DNA of 64,000 bases from Fluviibacter sp041311015. Its GTDB lineage: Bacteria; Pseudomonadota; Gammaproteobacteria; Burkholderiales; Rhodocyclaceae. The notes under the pieces were generated by a model. The model searched no databases. It worked only from the letters and a program-made list of their open reading frames with translations, and was not told the DNA's origin. The stretch spans positions 1-64,000 of the forward strand of contig JBFYKG010000001.1 in the NCBI GenBank assembly GCA_041311015.1. Direction: 5' to 3'. Below, in pieces: positions 9,701 through 16,948 of this stretch; position 1 is the first letter of the stretch; every line of letters begins with the position of its first letter. The translations under genes were made by a program, and so were the position numbers.

Positions 9701-10311
9701 TGGATATGGATATCGGGTCGCTGGTCCACCAATATCTTGAAGCCATTGCACGAGATGGCCTGGATGCGTGGGTGCCGGAACGCCTTGAGACGCTGCAGCC
9801 CCGTTTCGTCGAAACCTTCAGGCAACTTGGGCACCTGCCGGAACAGGCCGACGAGGCCGCGGCGACCGTGCACGATACGCTGCAACGCGCCCTCACCGAC
9901 CCGCAAAGCCGGTGGATCCTGGGGCCACACACCGAGGCGGGCTGCGAAGTCCCGCTCAGCAGTGCGCATCCTTCAAGCGCTATCGCAACCGATACGGCGT
10001 CGCCTGAGGACGGCGACACCCCGGCTATCCGCAGGCATGTGATCGACCGGACCTTCATCGAAAACAACATCCGCTGGATCATCGACTACAAGACGCTGCG
10101 TACCGAACCCCACGTGTCGGAGGCGGCGCTGGAGGCACAACTAACCGAGAAGGCCGAAAGTTACCGGCCCCAGCTTGAACGCTATGCCACGCTCTATGCG
10201 CATGAAGCAGCACAGGGCATCTGCATCCGGATGGCGATCTTTTTTCCGGCGCATGGCAAACTGATACCTATCGAACATGATTCTCAGGGAAGCGCCCATG
10301 CCCGCCAATAA
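6781..10311 (+). CDS. AddA-like UvrD/Rep helicase-nuclease
   Basis: 1176 residues. Superfamily 1 motifs in order: Walker A APAGAGKT at 33-40, ALTFTNKAAAEMRDR, DEFQDTS at about 419-425, LVGDPMQSIYRFR at about 450, MTIHKSKGLQF at about 785 and RRVLYVAATRA. A RecB-type nuclease follows near the C-terminus (IIDYKT at about 1100), giving the AddA architecture with one nuclease in each subunit. Cytoplasmic, ATP-driven DNA unwinding and end resection with the preceding AddB-like protein, to which it is coupled by an ATGA overlap. The next gene starts inside its 3' end. Confidence 0.92.
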   Translation: MSQRPIDPAELLAVDAAARADALDPTRSFIIDAPAGAGKTELLTQRFLRLLACVDEPEEIIALTFTNKAAAEMRDRIMRSLQDADSDPPEHIEPHKQITRDLATAVLAQDRARGWQLLAQPGRLRVMTLDALSARLARQMPLLSRFGTQPAVATDPVPYYEQAVRNTLDQLEDNTEDSQTIAQALTYFDNDAGRLQKMLVSMLARRDQWISKAIRHRDAAVLGADVAQALQALVTNRLTDVVARFPAARQQGFMAAARYAADLSPKSPVSLLSGWEKPLTAEVTDLPRWRAVAELFLTQGNKPRSVYRVPIDIAGPKHQTQRQVLLDTIADLVATGDDKTLAAIRELPDPGLDSTAADLVASLAHLLELAYAQLWLVFNQEKVVDFGEIALKSVQALEGEATAHGVHERLDYRLKHLLVDEFQDTSPLQVALLTHLTQGWEGEPDRSIFLVGDPMQSIYRFRKADVGLFLRVRQRGLGKIQPISLQLYRNNRSYPAVIDWINTTFAQVFATEDDIIRGAVRYESCVASKPNVADAGVMIHPVIAGRVADDVDTESGDAAPKSQADEQEAATIVDLIRTAQSEYPEGTVAVLVRARPHLDALVLQLQRHAPDIPFRAVEIDPLAGRQSVQDLVSLTRALHTPGDRVHWLAILRAPWCGLTLPDLHHLAADDHVQSLWSLMQDDARMARLSEDGRTRLSALREVLRIAYANRGLQRPRRWVEGVWHALGGTACLHQASDVADVEAYFRLLDTLDTHGGLDLDRLDAALGKLYAAADTREASDRVQLMTIHKSKGLQFDTVILPGLHRIPPHDEHPLLLWDTLILDEDGQEHLVVAPAPAQGDPEGIATPYSLLRGLERTRAQNEDRRVLYVAATRAIRRLHLLGMARRDPKEDSETGLKPPAGTSLLAPLWPLMVNDFVAAAAVPAPPAPPASNIDPARFVPGLVRVVSPCRVDPAPESIPEDITETEAAYFSSTLDMDIGSLVHQYLEAIARDGLDAWVPERLETLQPRFVETFRQLGHLPEQADEAAATVHDTLQRALTDPQSRWILGPHTEAGCEVPLSSAHPSSAIATDTASPEDGDTPAIRRHVIDRTFIENNIRWIIDYKTLRTEPHVSEAALEAQLTEKAESYRPQLERYATLYAHEAAQGICIRMAIFFPAHGKLIPIEHDSQGSAHARQ

Positions 10312-11818
10312 TACGATTCCCAAGCGATTACTGATGGCCGCCGCCGCGCATCCCGGCAAGCAGCCCATCGTCATTGATGAACTGGGCAAATCGCTGAGTT
10401 TTGATCGCCTGATTATCGGCTGTGCCGTTCTTGCGCGGCAGATCGAAGGCCTGACACACCGTCATCATGTGGGGTGCCTGTTGCCGAATAGCGTGACCGG
10501 GGTGGTGAGTTTATTTGCCTGCATGTTTGCTCACAAGACAGCGGCGATCCTCAACTACACCTTTCCCCTGCCGACGTTGATCCGTTGTTGCGAGCGGGCA
10601 CATATCGATGTGTTGCTTACTTCCCGCCAGTTTCTCGACAAATGCGATCTGGCCGATCTACCGGAGCTGCTGTCAGCGCACGGTATACGTACCGTCTTTC
10701 TCGAAGACGTGGCCCAACGTATTGGTCGTATTGCCAAGCTCAGCGGCCTGCTTCGCGTACGACTGAAGCGCTTACGCACCGAACGCAGCAACCCCGATGA
10801 TGCAGCCGTCATCCTGTTTACGTCGGGTAGCGAGGCCGACCCCAAGGCGGTGGTGCTGAGCCACCGGAATCTGCTTTCCAACGTCGATCAGATTCTGCAT
10901 GCATTCCCGATTGGCAAGCACGAAGTCATGTTCAGCGCACTGCCGCAGTTCCATGCCTTTGGCCTGACGGCGGGCGTGCTGCTGCCGCTGATGAACGGCA
11001 TGCGTACGGTCATCGGTCTCTCCCCCCTGCGGCACAAGGAAAATCTGCAGCTGATCCGCCGGTGGAAGCCCACCGTGATGCTGTCGACCGATACCTTCCT
11101 CAATCAGCTGTACAAAGCGGCTAACCCGGAAGATCTGGCGTCGTTGCGTTTTGTGGTCGCCGGAGCGGAACGCCTCAAGCCGCGCACCCGTGAACTCTAC
11201 GAAGCGTTGGGCGTCACCATGCTCGAGGGCTACGGCGCCACCGAGGCCGGCCCGGTGATTGCCGTCAATGTGCCTACCGCCATGCGTCACGGCACCGTCG
11301 GCCGCCTACTACCGCATATCGAATACCGCATCGAGCCGCACGAGGGCATCGACGAAGGTGGGGTCCTGCATGTGCGCGGTCCAAATCTGATGAAGTCCTA
11401 CCTGCACGACCTGCTCGATGATCGCTCTTCTCTCGACGACGGCTGGTACGACACCGGGGATATCGTGACGGTCGATGCCGATGGTTACCTGGTCATCAAG
11501 GGCCGCAAAAAGCGTTTCACCAAAATTGCTGGCGAAATGATCTCGCTGGGCTTCATCGAAGACGAAGTCGCCAAACTTTCACCCGAATGCCATCACGCCG
11601 CGATCGCGATTGAAAACCAGGATGAAGGCAAGCCGCTCATCCGCCTGTACACCAGTGATCCGGCGCTGACGGCCGCGGCAATCCGGGCGCATTTCAATGA
11701 CGAACGGATCCCGAATACCTGGCTACCGCGCGAGGTTGTGACCTTGCCCGAACTGCCGGTGTTACGCACAGGCAAGGTCGACTACCAGACGCTCCAGAAG
11801 CTGGCCTCAGGCGGCTGA
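10298..11818 (+). CDS. AMP-forming acyl-ACP/acyl-CoA synthetase (Aas C-terminal-like)
   Basis: 506 residues, ANL superfamily. Adenylation motifs: LFTSGSEADPKAVVLSHRN (P-loop), LEGYGATEAGPV, DDGWYDTGDIV and the hinge KGRKKRFTKIAGEMISLG. It resembles the synthetase half of bifunctional Aas but lacks the acyltransferase half. Predicted to activate a fatty acid with ATP for transfer to ACP or CoA, for example in phospholipid acyl turnover. The start at 10298 has AGGGA upstream; an in-frame ATG at 10277 exists. The gene overlaps the helicase gene by 14 bases, so it is translationally linked, although a functional tie to DNA repair is not obvious. Confidence 0.85.
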   Translation: MPANNTIPKRLLMAAAAHPGKQPIVIDELGKSLSFDRLIIGCAVLARQIEGLTHRHHVGCLLPNSVTGVVSLFACMFAHKTAAILNYTFPLPTLIRCCERAHIDVLLTSRQFLDKCDLADLPELLSAHGIRTVFLEDVAQRIGRIAKLSGLLRVRLKRLRTERSNPDDAAVILFTSGSEADPKAVVLSHRNLLSNVDQILHAFPIGKHEVMFSALPQFHAFGLTAGVLLPLMNGMRTVIGLSPLRHKENLQLIRRWKPTVMLSTDTFLNQLYKAANPEDLASLRFVVAGAERLKPRTRELYEALGVTMLEGYGATEAGPVIAVNVPTAMRHGTVGRLLPHIEYRIEPHEGIDEGGVLHVRGPNLMKSYLHDLLDDRSSLDDGWYDTGDIVTVDADGYLVIKGRKKRFTKIAGEMISLGFIEDEVAKLSPECHHAAIAIENQDEGKPLIRLYTSDPALTAAAIRAHFNDERIPNTWLPREVVTLPELPVLRTGKVDYQTLQKLASGG

Positions 11819-11829
11819 TCGCGCCCGAT

Positions 11830-12144
11830 TCAGTACGTGTAATACACCGGGGGCGGCATGGGCACTGCATAGACCGGTGCCGGCATCACGGCGTGCGGCC
11901 TGACGACAACGGGGGGCGGCGGGTAATATGCCGGCGGCGCCACGACGGGCGGCGGTTGCATCATCGCACCGATCGCCACACCCCCTACAACGGCACCCAG
12001 TGCAAATGGTAGCCAGTTGCCAGGTTGCCGATACCCATGATGACCCCGGTGGTGCCAGCCACCATCCGCCAGCACGGGTTGGCTAGCCAGCGTGACAAGG
12101 GTCAGGGCAACGGCCGCAAGGCCGGTTCTTAGTTTCAATGTCAT
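11830..12144 (-). CDS. Small exported Pro/Tyr/Val-rich protein
   Basis: 104 residues from ATG 12144, chosen for AAGGAG 9 bases upstream. Signal peptide MTLKLRTGLAAVALTLVTLASQPVLA, then a His/Gly-rich segment (GGWHHRGHHGYRQ), a glycine-zipper-like hydrophobic stretch (LGAVVGGVAIGAMM) and a Pro-rich tail of PPP, VYAVP and YYPPPP units ending VYYTY. This layout is common in small periplasmic or surface proteins of betaproteobacteria. The His-rich part could bind metal, which is inference only. Confidence 0.7.
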   Translation of the reverse strand: MTLKLRTGLAAVALTLVTLASQPVLADGGWHHRGHHGYRQPGNWLPFALGAVVGGVAIGAMMQPPPVVAPPAYYPPPPVVVRPHAVMPAPVYAVPMPPPVYYTY

Positions 12145-12304
12145 GGCGCACTCCTTCTTAAAAGTCACAACGCCTGTTGCCGATAACGCGCGGGCACCCG
12201 GACGGATGACAGCGAGGGCAGACATCCCGAAAAATAGTTTCGCGGCGCTGGACAGCATTCGTGCTTCGTTCTAGTCTGGTAGCGTCTTTTGATCGGAGTT
12301 TCTC

Positions 12305-12712
12305 ATGCGCTCAATCGTTATTGCGTTCGCCGCCGCATCTTCCCTCGCATTGGGTGCACCCGTTTTTGCCCAGCCCAACCAGGTTCAGCATGCCAATGGG
12401 ACGGCCTTTGTCTCCGGCGGCGTGGGTGACGACTCGATGGCCGCACTGACTGCCATCGAAAATCAATTTGATCTCAAGCTCTTTCTGGTAGGACAGTCTG
12501 GCGCCTACCTGAGCGATATCCAGATCACCATTCTTGATGCGCAAGGCAAAGGCGTACTCCTGACCACGACTGAGGGTCCGGTTCTGCTGACCAACCTCCC
12601 CACGGGGACTTATACCGTCATCGGCCAGAAGAACGGTGACCGGATCGAACAGTCACTGGCGGTGACGCGCGGCAAATTGCGTACCGTCTACTTCCGCTTC
12701 CCCGGCGAATAG
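12305..12712 (+). CDS. Exported protein with carboxypeptidase-regulatory-like fold
   Basis: 135 residues. A signal peptide ends near PVFAQ (residue 23). The mature part looks like a beta-sandwich of the carboxypeptidase regulatory type: SDIQITILDAQGKGVLLTT, GPVLLTNLPTGTYTVIGQ, TVYFRF. Such domains are structural and often carried by periplasmic or outer-membrane proteins. The start is supported by GGAG 6 bases upstream. Divergent from the small Pro-rich gene across 160 bases in which I see no confident promoter. Function unknown. Confidence 0.72.
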   Translation: MRSIVIAFAAASSLALGAPVFAQPNQVQHANGTAFVSGGVGDDSMAALTAIENQFDLKLFLVGQSGAYLSDIQITILDAQGKGVLLTTTEGPVLLTNLPTGTYTVIGQKNGDRIEQSLAVTRGKLRTVYFRFPGE

Positions 12713-12751
12713 CCCTCGGATGGCCGCAATGACTATGCGATGGCTTCCCGA

Positions 12752-13036
12752 TCACTCTGTGGATGCGCCATCCTCATCGTCGTCATCGTCTGCGGATCCG
12801 TCCAGCATCGGGTCCGGGGCGGTAAACGGATCGGAGGCCTCGGTGGCTTTGCTGGCTGCGGCGGGCGGAGGCGGCGCCGGTCGTACCACGGGCATGACTT
12901 GCGGTGTAAAGCCGCGCGGGTTATCGCCGGCCGGTGTATCGGGATAGTTGCGGTCAAAACCCTGAAGGCCCGTCTGGCAAAGCGCCAGGCTGCTAAAGGT
13001 CAGTAGTGCAGCTTGCAGGAGTCGTCTTAGGATCAT
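12752..13036 (-). CDS. Small exported protein with acidic tail
   Basis: 94 residues from ATG 13036 (ATG 13054 is an in-frame alternative). MILRRLLQAALLTFSSLALC is a signal peptide, possibly with a lipobox at SLALC. The mature chain is low-complexity: Pro/Ala-rich (RPAPPPPAAA), ending in an acidic run (DDDDDEDGASTE). No family recognised. The gene is divergent from the RlpA gene. The coding assignment rests on the signal peptide and composition. Confidence 0.5.
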   Translation of the reverse strand: MILRRLLQAALLTFSSLALCQTGLQGFDRNYPDTPAGDNPRGFTPQVMPVVRPAPPPPAAASKATEASDPFTAPDPMLDGSADDDDDEDGASTE

Positions 13037-13111
13037 ACGTCTGTCCGGCGTCACGGGCCCGAAATCGGAAATGTGGATAATGTAACCGTTTCCACAGCAA
13101 TCAGGTACCGG

Positions 13112-13771
13112 ATGTCGCTTAGGACCCGCGGAAGACTGTGCAGCACCCTGGTCGCCTTGTGTCTGGCGTGGGGATCGTTTAGCGCCCCGGCCCGGGCCGC
13201 CGAGAGCGAGGCCACCAGCGAATCCGCCGATGCCGTTGAAGCGACCCCCTCGGCGACCGCAGCGAAATCGCTCCGGGAGCCCCGAAGCAAATCCAGCCAG
13301 AGCCTGGGTGCCGACCCGAAGCGGGGCAAGATCAGCCTACCCACGCGCGACGATACCGCGCCGGCCACGATGACATCGAAGGGATTGCGCGGCAATGCCA
13401 CCTTCTATAGCCCGCGCTTCCAGGGGCGCAAGACGGCCAGCGGCGACATCTTCAACCATAAGCTGTTTACTGCTGCGAGCAATCTCTTTCCGCTGGGCAC
13501 CCTCGTCGCGGTCAAACGGCCCGATACCAACCTCTGTGTGGTGGTCAAGGTTAACGACCGGATGCACCCGAAGCACCGGTCACGGGTGATTGACCTGACG
13601 CACAGTGCGGCGAAGTACCTGGACATGGTGCGCGAGGGCGTGGTCAAGGTTCAGGTTGTCCGGATTCCCGACGATGCGACGCCGGGCAGCACCTTCGATT
13701 GCGCCATGGGCTACGAACTGGAAGAGACCTGCGACAACTGCGAGCCGCCCCTGCAGTTTCTGAACAACTAG
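13112..13771 (+). CDS. RlpA-like septal ring protein (double-psi beta-barrel)
   Basis: 219 residues from ATG 13112; ATG 13073 in frame is less likely because it would place polar residues before the signal peptide MSLRTRGRLCSTLVALCLAW. After a low-complexity linker, the RlpA domain starts near residue 93: GNATFYSPRFQGRKTASGD, LFPLGTLVAVKR, VKVNDRMHPKHRSRVIDLT. RlpA proteins are periplasmic or lipid-anchored lytic transglycosylases or septal peptidoglycan binders. No SPOR domain follows; instead there is a C-terminal tail with four cysteines (DCAMG, ETCDNCEPP). A role in cell-wall turnover is likely. Confidence 0.85.
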   Translation: MSLRTRGRLCSTLVALCLAWGSFSAPARAAESEATSESADAVEATPSATAAKSLREPRSKSSQSLGADPKRGKISLPTRDDTAPATMTSKGLRGNATFYSPRFQGRKTASGDIFNHKLFTAASNLFPLGTLVAVKRPDTNLCVVVKVNDRMHPKHRSRVIDLTHSAAKYLDMVREGVVKVQVVRIPDDATPGSTFDCAMGYELEETCDNCEPPLQFLNN

Positions 13772-13780
13772 CGCATCCCC

Positions 13781-13809
13781 AAATAAAAAGGCCACGGTCT
13801 CCCGTGGCC
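13781..13809 (-). terminator. Rho-independent terminator of the CBS-domain gene
   Basis: An 8-bp perfect stem GGCCACGG/CCGTGGCC (13790-13797 with 13802-13809) followed on the minus strand by TTTTTATTT (13789-13781). It lies between convergent genes and ends the minus-strand CBS gene. Confidence 0.85.
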
Positions 13810-13833
13810 CTGATGGCATTAAGCCAGACTGGC

Positions 13834-14424
13834 TTAGCTGGCGAGTACGGCCTCGATCTGGGCAAAGGTCTTGGCGACCGAGTGGATCTGTGTGGCAACC
13901 CCCAGCTGACGGGCGATCTGCGATGCCGAGAAAATACCGCGCACCATCTGGCGATCCGTCAGCGGATCCACATCAACGACCAGCGCATGGTTACGGTTAT
14001 GCACCTTCAGTGTTTCGATGATGTCGATCACTTTGGCCTGCATCACCTGCTTCAGCGTCAGCACCTCAATATCTTCCTGCTTGGTCATCACGTCCTTGAC
14101 GGCAATTTCTTCGTGCTTGATGCCCTGACGTTGCACACACTGCATGGGCTTTTCACCCAGCACATCAGTCGCCGTCAGCAGACCCACGACATTGCCTTTG
14201 GCATCGGTCACGATCAGCGAGCGCACGCCACGCGAGATCATCAGGTGGTTGGCATGACTGAGCAGCACATCGGCGCCGACGGTCGCGGCAACAATCTGCT
14301 TCAGGTCGGTCATGACTTCAATCGCCGGCGAATCCGGGGTCACGATATCGGCCTGGCTGGTCGGCAGGTGGAAACCGGCGTTCTTTTCGAGGGAATTCAC
14401 CTTGAGGATCATCGGGCTGCTCAT
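13834..14424 (-). CDS. CBS-domain protein
   Basis: 196 residues from ATG 14424, supported by AGGAG upstream; further in-frame sequence up to 14700 does not look coding. Two CBS motifs are visible: SHANHLMISRGVRSLIVTDAKGNVVGLLTATDVLG at about 58-92 (cited by ends only: SHANHLM to TATDVLG) and the second around MQAKVIDIIETLKVHNRNH to GIFSASQIARQLG. Such pairs bind adenosine nucleotides or S-adenosylmethionine and act as energy sensors. No catalytic domain is attached. It is divergent from the Sco operon. Confidence 0.85.
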   Translation of the reverse strand: MSSPMILKVNSLEKNAGFHLPTSQADIVTPDSPAIEVMTDLKQIVAATVGADVLLSHANHLMISRGVRSLIVTDAKGNVVGLLTATDVLGEKPMQCVQRQGIKHEEIAVKDVMTKQEDIEVLTLKQVMQAKVIDIIETLKVHNRNHALVVDVDPLTDRQMVRGIFSASQIARQLGVATQIHSVAKTFAQIEAVLAS

Positions 14425-14563
14425 GCTTGTATCTCCTATCCGTTGCTGCGGGGTTACCCCTATTTTCATGGGCTCACAGCGAAAGCGCGAACCTGTGGTG
14501 CACTTTACTATTAAACTGGCATCATCAACCACACATTTCGATGCTGCATCGCAAACAACGCTG

Positions 14564-14728
14564 ATGAAACGCCCCGATTTTCTGACCACACTCATTCTCG
14601 TGTTACTGGCCCTGATGCTCTGGCAGATGGGCCAACAGGACTGGGGCAGCTTTCTGCTCCTACTGGCTGCTGCGGCCGGCCTGATTGCCATCAAAGTCAC
14701 GGATCACCAGAAATCTGCCCGCTTATGA
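14564..14728 (+). CDS. 54-residue two-helix membrane protein
   Basis: Starts with ATG 14564 (MKRPDFLTT). Two hydrophobic helices, LILVLLALMLWQM and FLLLLAAAAGLIAIKV, are joined by QQDWGS. The stop overlaps the start of the Sco gene (ATGA), so the two are translationally coupled. The arrangement suggests a small partner in copper handling or cytochrome oxidase assembly, but that is inference from position; I recognise no family. Confidence 0.6.
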   Translation: MKRPDFLTTLILVLLALMLWQMGQQDWGSFLLLLAAAAGLIAIKVTDHQKSARL

Positions 14729-15318
14729 TCACCCTATTTCGACGTGCACTCCTGCTGGCCAGCGCTGTAGCCCTGCTGGCTTGTGGTGATAAACCGCTGC
14801 CCTTCAAGGCGAAGCCTTTCCCTGATGCGCCGATGGCCGCCAACTTCACGCTGACCGATCAATTCGGCCAGCCGAAGTCGTTGAGCGATTTTAAGGGCAA
14901 GGTCGTCAGCCTCTTCTTCGGCTTCACGCACTGTCCGGACATCTGCCCCACCCACCTGGCCCGTCAGGCTGAAGTGATGCGCCAGCTGGGCCCACGCGCA
15001 AACGACGTGGCCGTGTTGTTCGTCTCGCTCGATCCTGAGCGGGATACACCCGACGCATTGAAAAATTATATGGATGCCTTTGACCCGCGCTTTATTGCCC
15101 TGACCGGCAGCCCGGAAGAGACCCGCAAGGTGGCACGTCAATACAAGATCTACTGGCAGAAGACCGCACTCCCGAATTCTGCGCTGGTCTATACGATTGA
15201 TCATACGACCAATAGCTTTGTCATCGATCGGCAGGGGCGACTCCGTCTGACCGTGCCCCATGAAATGGCCGCCGCCGATGTGACCCATGATCTGCAACTT
15301 CTTATCGATGCTCAGTGA
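14725..15318 (+). CDS. Sco1/SenC-family copper chaperone lipoprotein
   Basis: 197 residues. Signal peptide with lipobox LLAC (Cys20), then a thioredoxin fold with the copper ligands CPDIC (Cys70, Cys74) and His160 in YTIDHTTNSF. Sco proteins deliver copper to the CuA site of cytochrome c oxidase or keep it reduced; they act in the periplasm anchored to the inner membrane. All three metal ligands are present, so it should be functional. It is preceded by a coupled small membrane protein and followed after one base by an FAH-family gene. Confidence 0.93.
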   Translation: MITLFRRALLLASAVALLACGDKPLPFKAKPFPDAPMAANFTLTDQFGQPKSLSDFKGKVVSLFFGFTHCPDICPTHLARQAEVMRQLGPRANDVAVLFVSLDPERDTPDALKNYMDAFDPRFIALTGSPEETRKVARQYKIYWQKTALPNSALVYTIDHTTNSFVIDRQGRLRLTVPHEMAAADVTHDLQLLIDAQ

Positions 15319-15319
15319 T

Positions 15320-16009
15320 ATGACCGATTACGCCATCACCCCCGCTGCTGAAGTCACGATTCCCGTCCTGGGCAGCCAGGCCGTTTTTCCCGTGCGGCGA
15401 ATCTACTGCGTGGGCCGCAACTACGCAGAGCACGCCCGTGAAATGGGGGCTGACCCGAATCGCGAGCCGCCGTTCTTTTTTTCGAAACCCCGCGATGCGA
15501 TCGTAGCGTGCGGCGGCCCCGTGCCCTTTCCACCCGCCACCACCAATCTGCAGCACGAGGTGGAACTGGTCGTTGCCATTGGCAAAGGGGGCGCCGACAT
15601 TCCCGAAGCCGACGCGCTGTCTCACGTGTATGGCTACGCCACCGGTATCGATTTCACCCGCCGCGACCTGCAGACGCTGGCCCGCGAAAAGTGCCACCCG
15701 TGGGAACTCGGTAAAGGCATGGATGGGGGCGCACCAATCTCCGCGATTGTGCCGGTCACGGCTGGCACACCTGCACAGGACGCGCGCATCTGGCTCCAGG
15801 TGAATGGCCAAGAACGGCAGTCGGCGCAGCTCAATCAGATGACCTGGCAGGTTGCCGAGATCATTAACCGGTTATCGCACTTCTTTGCGCTCGCCCCCGG
15901 TGACCTGATCTTTACGGGCACCCCCGGTGGCGTCTCCACGGTCGTGCGTGGCGACACCCTCCGCTGCGGCATCGACGGCCTGCCAGAACTGGGCGTGACT
16001 CTGATCTGA
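15320..16009 (+). CDS. Fumarylacetoacetate hydrolase family protein
   Basis: 229 residues from ATG 15320, just after the Sco stop. Landmarks: VRRIYCVGRNYAEHAREMG, the metal-binding LQHEVELVVAIGKGG, GKGMDGGAPIS and PGDLIFTGTPGGVS. The short form is typical of fumarylpyruvate or acylpyruvate hydrolases rather than the long tyrosine-pathway enzyme. It cleaves a C-C bond in a 2,4-diketo acid with Mg or Mn; the exact substrate cannot be read. Its last 138 bases are overlapped on the other strand by the tail of a transglutaminase gene. Confidence 0.88.
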   Translation: MTDYAITPAAEVTIPVLGSQAVFPVRRIYCVGRNYAEHAREMGADPNREPPFFFSKPRDAIVACGGPVPFPPATTNLQHEVELVVAIGKGGADIPEADALSHVYGYATGIDFTRRDLQTLAREKCHPWELGKGMDGGAPISAIVPVTAGTPAQDARIWLQVNGQERQSAQLNQMTWQVAEIINRLSHFFALAPGDLIFTGTPGGVSTVVRGDTLRCGIDGLPELGVTLI

Positions 16010-16948
16010 TTCACCCCCCGCGAGACCTAACTCGTCTTCGGGCATCATGGTGACCGAGACCTCCAGCGCATGCTCGCCGCCGCCCATGACCACACCGCGT
16101 AGCGGAATCACATCGGCGTAGTCACGGCCTACGGCCAGCGTGACAAATTCGTCTGTCACGGCTTTGCCATTGGTCGGATCCAAGCCCAGCCAGCCATAAC
16201 CCGGACACCATGCCTCGACCCAGGCGTGCGTCGCGTCCGCACCGATCAGCCGGGGCTGGCCAGGCGGCGGATTCGTCAGGATGTACCCACTCACATATCT
16301 GGCCGGAATACCCATGCTGCGTAGCCCGGCGATCATGATCTGCGCAAAGTCCTGACACACGCCTCGCCGGTGTTCTAGCACCTCGAGCAGGGGCGTACCA
16401 ACGGCCGTGGCCTCCGGGTCAAAAATGAATGTCTCGTGGATGGCGCGCGTCAACGCCAGCAACTGCTCATGCAGCGGCTGCCCGTCGCCCGGCATCTGTG
16501 CCCGTGCCCAGGCACCGGCTTCGGCCAAGAGGGGAATCATCGGTGAATCCGTGAGGTACGGCGCACAGGTCATGGCAAATTCGGTACCCGCCTGATCCCC
16601 CGGTTCAAAGAAGCGCCGCGCCAATCCCTGGCCATTCCAGGCCATGGTGGTTTCCGGCCACGCCGGCATACGGACATCGACGGTCAACGCAACCCCAACC
16701 GACAACAGGCGATGCGGCGTATGAATCGCAAAATCCCGATAGCCGTTTCCAAAAAAATCCGTCCCGGTCATTTGCGCGGCCAACGGGTGATTGACCGTAA
16801 ATGCCGCATCAACAACACGCTGGTTCAATCGATCAATGGGGGTGAGGTGCGCCCGATGGTGCGCGCTACTGACCGAATAGGCGTAGCAGTATTCGGTATG
16901 GTGACGAATCCGATAACGCCGCCAGGGGGTGTCTGCCTGCTGGCGCAT
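15872..16948 (-). CDS. Transglutaminase-like protease-fold protein (sixth gene of the Anbu/ATP-grasp operon)
   Basis: 358 residues. An N-terminal bacterial transglutaminase beta domain (RYRIRHHTEYCY and HRAHLTPID) is followed by the catalytic core with Cys198 (RRGVCQDFAQ), His241 (DATHAWVEAW) and Asp257 (LGLDPTNG), a complete triad. Family members are thought to cleave or exchange amide or isopeptide bonds. The ATG overlaps the upstream stop (TAATG), so it is coupled to the ATP-grasp/alpha-E fusion. The family region ends at about residue 311 (SVTMMPEDE); the remaining residues, of low complexity, are encoded antisense to the FAH gene. Confidence 0.9.
   Translation of the reverse strand: MRQQADTPWRRYRIRHHTEYCYAYSVSSAHHRAHLTPIDRLNQRVVDAAFTVNHPLAAQMTGTDFFGNGYRDFAIHTPHRLLSVGVALTVDVRMPAWPETTMAWNGQGLARRFFEPGDQAGTEFAMTCAPYLTDSPMIPLLAEAGAWARAQMPGDGQPLHEQLLALTRAIHETFIFDPEATAVGTPLLEVLEHRRGVCQDFAQIMIAGLRSMGIPARYVSGYILTNPPPGQPRLIGADATHAWVEAWCPGYGWLGLDPTNGKAVTDEFVTLAVGRDYADVIPLRGVVMGGGEHALEVSVTMMPEDELGLAGGESDQSHAQFWQAVDAAAEGVATHDRGDATGGARKDQVTGGERKEVR

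Noticed and set aside
12720..13006. Two overlapping plus-strand frames of 75 and 88 codons
   Set aside because: Ser- or Arg-rich low complexity; the minus-strand frame with a signal peptide is the better reading.
13699..14514. Plus-strand open frame of 271 codons after the RlpA gene
   Set aside because: Overlaps the end of rlpA and a terminator and is antisense to the CBS gene, which has two clear CBS motifs.
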